This document shows, piece by piece, positions 56,593 to 64,000 of a stretch of 64,000 nucleotides of DNA (the stretch's first letter is position 1; the number at the start of each line of letters is the position of its first letter). Below the pieces are notes generated by a model. The model worked only from the letters and a program-made list of their open reading frames with translations, was not told where the DNA came from and searched no databases. The translations under genes were made by a program, and so were the position numbers. This DNA comes from Macrocybe gigantea (taxonomy: Eukaryota > Basidiomycota > Agaricomycetes > Agaricales > Callistosporiaceae): positions 124,001 through 188,000 of the forward strand of contig SJRY01000003.1 in the NCBI GenBank assembly GCA_011319805.1. Direction: 5' to 3'.

Positions 56593-59500
56593 TCAGCAGA
56601 CTGCATTTCTCTTGACATTCTTGGATGGGGCAGAGGCTACGCACTCATGTCCACCTAAGGTCGAAGCGGGTAATGTGCGCTTTTGTTTCTTCAGTGGCGT
56701 GATCGAGTCGTCTTCCCCTTCGAGTCCGTCTGGACCCAAAGGACGTTTGCTCTTCTGCAAACCATCCATGTTTGTGAGTTCAAGGCCGAACTCAGAACCA
56801 GCTTCTCTTTGTTGCGTCTCATCCTTGGATGGCAGACCATCATCCATGTGAGCACTGATGTCTTCCTTGTCGATATCCATTGCGTTTGTATCGGATTTCG
56901 GAAGCTCCCTGAATAGTGCTGATTTGGATTTCTTTTTCTCCTTCCGCTTCCTGGGGGCTTGGGCGAAGGAACGAACGGTCTGTTATTCTTGACAGCCCAT
57001 TCAATTTCGATGATCCTAAAAATCCGATAGGTATGTGAAGGGAGGGAAAGGGAGGGATCAGAAGTCAGACAAATTCTTCGTCTCTGATAATCTACAAAGG
57101 AAAACGCGAATGATGAAAAGTATCCACCTCTCTTTCAGTTTGATATTATCTGGCACGTAAGTTTCCGCCTTTCTGTATAAATCTAGTGCAACTTGGAGAT
57201 CGCCTCTATGATAAGGGAAAGCCAGTCAGTGCGAATTCAATAGCAGAAGCAGGAATAGAATTGACTTACTTCTCTGAATGAGCGCGTGCTAGTGCGACAT
57301 AGGCCCTCCCAGTCTTCTTCTTCGATACAGGCGACAGGACGTCTGCCAGCTGCATTTCCTTGTTGCCATGTTCGCTGTTTAGGAGCAGATAGCATTGATA
57401 TCATGTCAGTATGGACGGAGCTCGAACTTCGGTACATACAATCTTCTTTCTAGCTCGTGTAGCCGAGCTTTTAGCTCCTCATCCAAATCTCTGTGCCGTT
57501 TAAGCAAAGGTGTAAGAACACCAGAGGGAAGTGATTGTTCTACGGTCGGAGATTTTGATCGTGGCTGGGTGTGTTGCGGCTCTTTGGCTTGTCTGAATTT
57601 CTGTGCTTCTTCCTTCTCTCTCTCTTTCTCCCGTTCTGCCAGCCTTCTCGCCACTTCAAGCTCGACAGCCTTCGATATCTACTCAAGGATTCATCAACAT
57701 TGGGAATGAAGTGAATGATGCGCTGCGGCGAAGCAGTGCGAACGGACCAAAGGAAGAACGAAGACTTACTCTCTCATCGATTTCCTTCTCGGTCAGACCA
57801 ATTCCGAGGAAACCCGAGCTGCCCTCTGGAGCTGGCAGCTTCTCACTGTTGCTTCTCTTTGACATGACCGGATTAGGAAGCCCAAACGGCTGGAAGCCGC
57901 TCCCATTCCCACCGTACGTAGAAACACGAGGAACTCTTGAGGTTGTGGCGAGAGATGAGCGCGAACGTATCGGCACTCCACCAGACCCTGATAGCCCGGT
58001 GGAAATTGCCTGAAGAACCACCTGAGCCGGTCTAGGTGCTGGATGTTGTATGGCAACCGCGGCAAAGTGCGGTTTGGGGGCAGGGCGGTTATCTAATCAA
58101 GGAAGAAGCAAAGACGTCAGATAAGAAATGTTTTCCTCGCCGGATAACGAAAGGTCACAGTCGAAACGTACCGCGCTCGTTAATGATAGGTTTATTCTCA
58201 ATATTCTTCGTGCGAACGGCGAAGCTAACAGAAAGTCGTTTATAGAGACCTAATTTTTGTCGAAAGATAGCAGAATGAAACGCACTTTAGAGTATTCAGA
58301 GTGTCCTGTCTAAATTTGGTCCCAGGTGCCAAGTTGCAGATCAGCAAGCCAACCGAAGTGCCCCCGAGCGCATCTTGTAGGATCCTTGTAAGCTTAGAGT
58401 TACGATAGGGGATACGCGTCTAATTGATAGAAATCAGAAACAACGCCTAGTCGTGATGTGATCGTTTGATATCTCACTGCCGCAGAATTCAGTGCATGCA
58501 CAACCTGGCCAAGAACACTCAAGGATTTGTTAATCGCAGCCGACTCTGCCATGCGTGATGGGTCATTTCCGGTCAACTGCAAAGAGAATAAAAACATGTT
58601 TTAGCAAAAGCCGTTGGATCATGACCTCATTGCACCCACCTTATTGTTTTCGGAACCGGCAAGGTCGACCAAATTGATTTTTCCTGTCAACACTACCGGG
58701 GAAAATCAGTTGACATTGATGTCAATAGCAAAGTGGACAACGAACTCTTGTTTTCCGTAGGGTCGGATATGCTGACTTCCATCGTTAAAATAGCATGGGA
58801 GCGCGAAGAGGCGTGGTTTAGGTTTGTCGAACCAACTGAACGTTGTTTTGTTGCTCGGCTAAGAATTCATGAGCAGTTCGTAACAGCCATCCTGTGACAG
58901 AGGACCAACCTATAGATCGCATCAAAGTCTTCGATGGAAGCGATGGATATAGCGGATAGGTTCGCGACGAAAACCATGCCGACGTCATTTTCACGCACGG
59001 GAAGCTTCATGGCCTGGAGTATGCAGAATTCAGCGGTGTCGGAGCGAATCAGGAAAGAGTATCGTACGTTCTCCCGAGGGACTAGAAGGTCATAAACTTC
59101 ATCCTTGTAAATCTCCATGTAGGAAACAGACAAAGACACATCGCGTTGTTTGTATTCCGCCTTTTTATCGAACATTGCCTGACCATAAAAATATGTCTTG
59201 TCAGAGAAGAGGAAGAGAACCTGGTGTGAATTGGGCGATTTTACCTTGACGACCCGCGGGATGACGCCTGGATCCGATTTCGTCCCTTGCATGGTGTGCG
59301 TCTTTCCAGAAGATGTAACTCCGTATGCAAATATGGTTACCGTCTAGACAAAGGTCTGTCAGTGAATGTCCAGTCATACGATATTGGAACCACCAATCGT
59401 GAAAGAGGGTGACTGTGGCAGCAGCAATATCCACACCTGCAGCAGGTGCTTCCCCAAAGAGTCCTCGCGCAACAATCAATGACTCACAATTCCGCGATAG

Positions 59501-59842
59501 GCAACGTCTATCATTGGGCGCACGTCCGTCTGAAAGATTTCCTCCTGCGTCGATGACTGGTCATAACAGCTCGTGAATCTTTCGCACGCAAAACCGTAAG
59601 CAATATTTGCCAAAAAAGAAAAAAAAAAAAGAATACAAATGCACTGACGGAAAATGAAAAACTTGAGAAAGGTCCCTAGGGTTTCTGACACTAATCACAC
59701 TCCCAACGCCGGCACCCGAACTTGCAGTTGAACTTCCTGAAACGTCCGAACCATGGGCGACAATAATTCCTTCATCGTCGATCTCGTTGGATAATCTTGG
59801 CCTTACCCTGGCAGCAATTTTAATCTTGTAGGTGCTTGCCAT
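56593..59842 (-). CDS. Kinesin motor protein, KIF22/kinesin-10-like, with C-terminal TPR-like part
   Basis: Microtubule motor. Start [20 protein letters not shown] (59842). P-loop [16 protein letters not shown], then GVIPRVV and [17 protein letters not shown], switch [21 protein letters not shown], switch [15 protein letters not shown] followed by [18 protein letters not shown] and [19 protein letters not shown], ending the motor at [13 protein letters not shown]. After it come a Ser/Pro-rich linker, a coiled coil ([20 protein letters not shown]) and a TPR-like helix pair ([34 protein letters not shown]), then a basic nuclear-type tail. About ten introns. The N-terminal motor and short motor neck resemble chromosome-arm kinesins (kinesin-10), but subfamily assignment by eye is tentative. 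It is divergent from RPF2 with about 200 bases between starts. Confidence 0.85.
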
Positions 59843-60040
59843 GGCGGGAGCACCGAAGCAGAGAAGAGACGGCGAGCGGGGGGTTCGAATGGTCTTGAGG
59901 AGGCCAATGTTGAAGTCCGTTTGGCAGCCACAGTCGCGTAAAAGTCACATGGTCCTGTGTATGTCACATGATGAGTCTACACCTACTCGGCAGAAATTTG
60001 AGCTTCCTCGTTGAGATCGCAGCGGTGAATATTGAAAACG

Positions 60041-61269
60041 ATGTTGAGGACTATGTAAGTTATCGCATAGCAGCTCTTCTGGCAAGCTTGTTGACAAGAA
60101 TCTACTCAGAAAGCCCAAAAACGCTCGTTCAAAACGGGCCCTTGAAGCTCGACTTCCTAAGGAGATTGAAGATTCTCGCGCCGCAATCTTCCTGAAAGGG
60201 ACACATACGGGAGAACTCCTCAATGGAGTGATGCGCGAATTGGTCCGCTTTCTCGCTGTTGGTCTATTTTTTCTCCTGCATCTGACATTTGCTGTGATAG
60301 ATGGCGCTCAAGCGTCCGAACGCAATCTCATTTTCGAAGAAGAATCAGATTCATCCCTTCGACGCCGACTCGTCGTCGATCAGCTCTCTTGAATTTGGGC
60401 TGCAAAAAACGACGCATCCTTGTTCCTTTTGGGCCATTCAACGAAGAAGCGACCGCACGGGCTAACTTTTGTTCGAATGTTTGATGGCAGACTCCTCGAT
60501 ATGATCGAGGTCGGCGTGGAGAACTGGAAAAGCATGTCAGAATTCCAAGTGTGTAATTTTCCCTTCCCGTTGTCTTCCAGTTTATGACAGAATATCTTCA
60601 GACGACCAAGTCAACGCCTGGGCATAAGCCAATGATGCATTTCGCATCAGAGCTGTTCGATACACATCCTCGTTACATACAGCTGAAATCCATGTTGATG
60701 GATTTCTTCAACGGCGAGGTCATTGATTCGATATGTCTACCTGGCCTCGAACACGTTATCAGCGTTTCCTGTGCTCCGATACCGGCTTCTCTAAACACCA
60801 CCTCCTCTGTGCAACCCGAAAATCCCCAACAAGCACTGCATCACTGCCAAAAGTCCACATACGGACATACACTATCCGTCTACTCGCATCGGGCACCCGC
60901 GTCCCGCGCGTAGAGCTTATTCCTATGGGGCCTCATCTAGACGTCATCCTGAGACGATATCAGGAGCCCGACCCCGAACTTTTGAAACAGGCCTTGAAAC
61001 GACCAAAGATTAAGAAGACAGACATCGAAAAGGGTCTGGGAAAGAAGCGAAAGAACGTCGAGATAGACGAAATGGGAGACTTGAGAGGTCGCGTGCACAT
61101 CGCCAAGCAGGATCTGTCCAAGCTACAGACGAGGAGGATGAAAGGACTCAAAGGAGGAAGAATGGGCGAGGAAGACGAGGAGGGGCAGGAGGAAGAAGAA
61201 AACGAGTCTCGACTGGAGGACTCGGACGTCTCGGAGGCTCGCCGACCAAACAAGAGAAGAAAAGTTTGA
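60041..61269 (+). CDS. RPF2: Ribosome biogenesis protein Rpf2 (Brix domain)
   Basis: Acts in the nucleolus, with Rrs1, to load the 5S RNP into the pre-60S particle. Start MLRTI, exon break, then KPKNARSKRALEAR, EDSRAAIFLKGTHTGELLNG, LKRPNAISFSKKNQIHPFDA, DASLFLLGHSTKKRPHGLTF, FDGRLLDMIEVGVENW, FNGEVIDSICLPGLEHVISV, VHIRTYTIRLLASGTRVPRV (Brix signature) and the basic tail RPKIKKTDIEKGLGKKRKNV ending in an acidic run and PNKRRKV. Near 60795-60845 the frame slips by one base between the PLEN-type linker and the VHIRTY block; since RPF2 is essential, an assembly indel is most likely. Several short introns. Confidence 0.93.
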
Positions 61270-61499
61270 GTGGTAGCATACTATCTCAGGTATTCTAGTC
61301 TGTGCATCTAGGTTTGTCCGTATATTTTTCCGTCTCCACCCATTATCCGTGCACTCCGTAAGTGTGCTATAGAGAACGCCAAGACCGCCCTAATTTTAAG
61401 TGAAGCAGAGGATGCCCGCTACAAGGCAAGACAACAAAACAGAGAGCTTGCAATAAATATTGAGAAATACGCCAGCGCTGCTAGGCACGATCCGTAAAC

Positions 61500-62052
61500 A
61501 TGTTCACGAAGCTCATCTCTGCTCTTCTGCTCGCGCTTCTCGCCTACATCAAGTTCGGAGAGCAAGTGCCCGAGTTGGCGCCGCCGAACCACCGGAAGCT
61601 CGCGCTGAGGTCGTGTCTTTTTCGGGCGAAGAGGAACTAGAAGCGCTTAAGCCCAACGTTTTACGGTGCCCGAAAAGGTTCAGGCTCTGCCCGGGCAAGA
61701 AAAGTTGCTGTCCCGTCGGACAGCGCTGCTGCCCCAGAGGTGAGAAGTTCATCGTCCATGGCTATCCGTTTCTAAATCAGTCACATCGCTCTGAATGTTT
61801 CGTAAGCGGCTGCTGTAGCTCCAATTCCTTCTGCTGCCCTCGTGAGCGCAAGTACTATCTTCTATTCACGAGCTTTCTGATCCCTTCTCCACAAGGTGGT
61901 GGCTGTTGTCCGCTCGGGTACACTCTCTCGTCTGGCTGGTTGGCCATCGTTTGACCGTGGTTCTCCCCTATAGCACCGTCTGCGTCAATTTCCAGACATT
62001 CCCACCCGGCCGTGTGAGGTGTTGACCCAAGGGAAGGTTCTGCCCGTTGTAG
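61500..62052 (+). pseudogene. Degenerate first copy of a secreted Cys-pair-rich protein
   Basis: Start MFTKLISALLLALLAYIKF is a signal peptide like that of the next gene. The body then lies in another frame: EEELEALKPNVLRCPKRFRL, CPGKKSCCPVGQRCCPR, later SGCCSSNSFCCP and GGGCCPLG, each on its own small exon as in the next gene. A frame slip near 61530-61590 separates signal and body, and the last exon has TGA (about 62022-62024) where the neighbour has a Cys codon. So this paralogue is probably dead, although an assembly indel could explain the first lesion. It was not repaired here. Confidence 0.6.
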
Positions 62053-62434
62053 AACACAGGAATCCCCTATTTCTTTTTTGTGCTCCCGCCGATACGAATC
62101 AAATTGGACTTCCTATTTTGCATTTCGCTGGAACTCTGCGGATCTCGAACGAGGCATCTTGTTGAGAATATCTCGTCGAAAAAAAACGGTTCTCAGACAG
62201 AGCGAACGGCATTTGCCCGAGTTCCGGAGTAGTCGACGCTAAGACAGGGTTTGAAAGTAAGCGGTGGGGTTCAGACTGGCGATGATTCAGAGCGAGGTCC
62301 GAAGGCGGGTTTTGGAGCGGGAGAATGATGAGGGAACTGGCGGGTGGCGTCTCCCTGCACCATAAAAGCAGGCTCTTGAGGCAGGGAAAACCCTCCCCTC
62401 CTTACACTTCCAAGAGTCCTCCCAACCGCTGAAC
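62053..62434. promoter_or_regulatory. Upstream region of the Cys-rich gene, TATA-like box
   Basis: A cataaaag word at 62361-62368, about 70 bases before the ATG at 62435, followed by a pyrimidine-rich stretch (about 62390-62425) fits a basidiomycete core promoter. No gene in between. Confidence 0.4.
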
Positions 62435-62980
62435 ATGTTCATCAAATTGTCCTCCGCGTTGCTCATCTCTCTCATCGCTTGCGCCCAGTTCACGGGCGTC
62501 GCTGCTCAAGGCGAGGAAGATAACCCTTTGTTAGCAAGGGAACTGGAGCTCGAAGCCTCAGCTGAGGAGATGGCGGCGCCCCCGCCGTTCAGGTGCCCGA
62601 GGAGGTTCCATCGCTGCCCTGGAAGGAGGTCCTGCTGCAGGGACGGATTCAACTGCTGCCCCAAGTGTTGGTCTCCTTGCTATACTTTCCTACCAGTTTG
62701 ATTGACCGTAGTTGTGTACACTTTAGTTGGCTGCTGCCGCAAAGGCACCAGATGCTGCCCAGGTGAGTCTGCACGCACTCTGATATGCCTGACAGTCTTT
62801 TGATGAACGCGTACCTGCGAATAGGCGGAGGTTGCTGCCCGTTCAGGTGAGTCCGAGTCGCTTCTGTCCGCACATAGTCGGGGAGAAGGCTGACGTGACA
62901 CGTCTCGTCGCAGCTCTAGATGCTTCCGCTTCCGTAGCGGTAAACGCGGTTGCTGCCCCAAGGGAAAGTTCTGCGATTAG
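62435..62980 (+). CDS. Small secreted Cys-pair-rich protein (granulin-like repeats)
   Basis: Four or more exons. The N terminus MFIKLSSALLISLIACAQFT with GVAAQGEEDNP is a clear signal peptide with a likely cleavage after GVAA. The mature part has an acidic linker (ELELEASAEEMAA) and then Cys pairs: RCPRRFHRCPGRRSCC, DGFNCCPK, GCCRKGTRCCPG, GGGCCPF and SRCFRFRSGKRGCCPKGKFC. The CC-x5-6-CCP spacing recalls granulin/epithelin modules, which form stacked disulfide ladders. Each Cys-pair module sits on its own exon of 20-40 bases, so the array may have grown by exon duplication. Function unknown; small secreted Cys-rich proteins of fungi are often involved in host or substrate interaction, but nothing here proves that. 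Confidence 0.75.
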
Positions 62981-63848
62981 TATATTATTTACCTCGTGTA
63001 TTGCACATGGACTTTTGTGTCTGGTTAAATGGCAGACAATATTGTTGTTTCTGCAAGGTAGAAATGGGAAAACTAGATCGGAAGGGAAGAGCGGTTCAAA
63101 TTGGCGCGTAAATCATGGAAGTCAGTGACCTCTGGTCTCTCGAACGAAGAGAGCTCCCACAGACAACATCCGGGGAGGGGGGGTGCGACGAGATGACACC
63201 CTGAAGCCCATATCAACTCGGGGGCGGGACAACTTCACTATTATAGTGCCTTGATGTCGAGTTTGAGTACCGGTGTGGGAGGAAATAATGAAGGAACGTA
63301 ATCTGAAGATCTCGTTTAGCGTCCGAGAAGACGGCTTTTCTACGCTCAGCTTGTCAGCAACTTGATGGTCCCGGCCTCAGCTGCATCTGTGGGAACAGTG
63401 ACTTGATGACGGGCGGATCTGAAGTCAGCGGTAGTCGGCTACGTTCGACGTGTTCGAACGACGTTAGGCGTGCCGTGTGCGCGCCACGTAGGTTTCGTTT
63501 AGTAGAGATATTAGTTCCGACTTCAAAGTGAAGCCGAGAGAGAGAGAGATGTGTTCGGGGTGCTCGTACATGCCGTGTAAATAGCAAACGAGATAACAAC
63601 GAAATGTAACGAAAAGAAAAAGGCTTACCTCAGACAGAATCCTTCGGATCGACAGAAGACAGGCCGCGCTGGTCAGGAATGACTCGGGAACGCTCGACCG
63701 TAGCTCGGAGATCGATTTACGAACGCAGCTGCTCTTTTCTACCACACTGGTGTATATGAGCTTCTCAGCAAGCTTGCTCTACAATGACACTACGCCACAA
63801 CGGACAGCTCATCATCAATCAGATTCAAGATATGCTTATCATTTATAC
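62981..63848. other. Intergenic region, no supported gene
   Basis: Contains a GA-repeat (about 63537-63549) and short overlapping frames on minus (63354-63745) without features. No third copy of the Cys-rich gene was found. Confidence 0.4.
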
Positions 63849-64000
63849 CTAATTGTGCGTACTTCCGAATGACTGTCGAATCAAACATAAGCGTCCTCCG
63901 GGGAACTGGGCATGTCCCAGAACAAAAAAAGCCCATTCATCCTCACAGACCAGGATCAAATCTCCTTCCCCCAATCCAGGAGCACTGACAGGTTTAAGCG
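63849..64000 (-). CDS. Possible last exon of a gene running off the window
   Basis: A 49-codon open minus frame reads VSAPGLGEGDLILVCEDEWA, then FFVLGHAQFPGGRLCLIRQS, and ends at TAG 63849-63851. The mix of residues looks protein-like and it continues past the right edge. No family is recognised; could be chance. Confidence 0.25.
   Translation of the reverse strand, partial: LKPVSAPGLGEGDLILVCEDEWAFFVLGHAQFPGGRLCLIRQSFGSTHN

Noticed and set aside
1..64000. CRISPR arrays, bacterial operons, riboswitches
   Set aside because: No regularly spaced direct repeats, no Shine-Dalgarno-led gene strings; the intron-rich gene structure is eukaryotic.

Overview
The window looks like nuclear DNA of a mushroom-forming basidiomycete (Agaricomycetes). 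Most genes are cut by many short GT-AG introns of about 45-70 bases, genes are compact, and the gene set is fungal: a Tup1 corepressor, the kinetochore protein Sos7, a short mitochondrial-type AsnRS, a fungal G-domain GTPase, a PPR protein and small secreted Cys-rich proteins. No prokaryotic or organellar features were seen. All assignments were made by eye from translated sequence; no database search was run.

Region 1 (1-7.4 kb) is a transposon nest. It holds the degenerate 3' end of a Ty3/gypsy chromovirus (chromodomain and LTR), a second truncated 3' end with its own LTR, and a dead MFS transporter gene that has been broken by a complete 4.05 kb PIF/Harbinger-like DNA transposon (2293-6343, ATT target duplication) and by a solo LTR in the opposite orientation. 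The LTRs and the dead MFS gene contain no CpG at all by my reading, whereas the Harbinger element between them does, so the insertions have different ages.

Region 2 (7.6-28.3 kb) is ordinary gene space: AsnRS and an intact-looking MFS transporter in divergent orientation, a decayed and an intact copy of a fungal P-loop GTPase in tandem, a PFK-2 (6-phosphofructo-2-kinase/FBPase-2 family) whose phosphatase histidine is a serine, a mitochondrial PPR-like protein, a possible tRNA-derived SINE, SmD1, a disordered acidic protein and a classical SDR.

Region 3 (28.3-34.6 kb) is gene-poor apart from a seven-bladed beta-propeller lectin of the PLL-like type. Region 4 (34.6-50.4 kb) has Tup1, a GH27 alpha-galactosidase, a decayed GH27 copy on the opposite strand, Sos7 and a long coiled-coil protein. 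Region 5 (50.4-64 kb) has a Med25/ACID-like gene, a cytochrome b561 protein, a kinesin, RPF2 and a tandem pair of secreted CC-repeat proteins, the first of which is degenerate.

Single-base reading-frame breaks recur inside conserved genes (MFS, the acidic protein, Tup1 three times, the Med25-like gene twice, RPF2). Since RPF2 and Tup1 should be under strong selection, the simplest explanation is uncorrected indels in the assembly, and any automatic annotation of this window should be read with that in mind.
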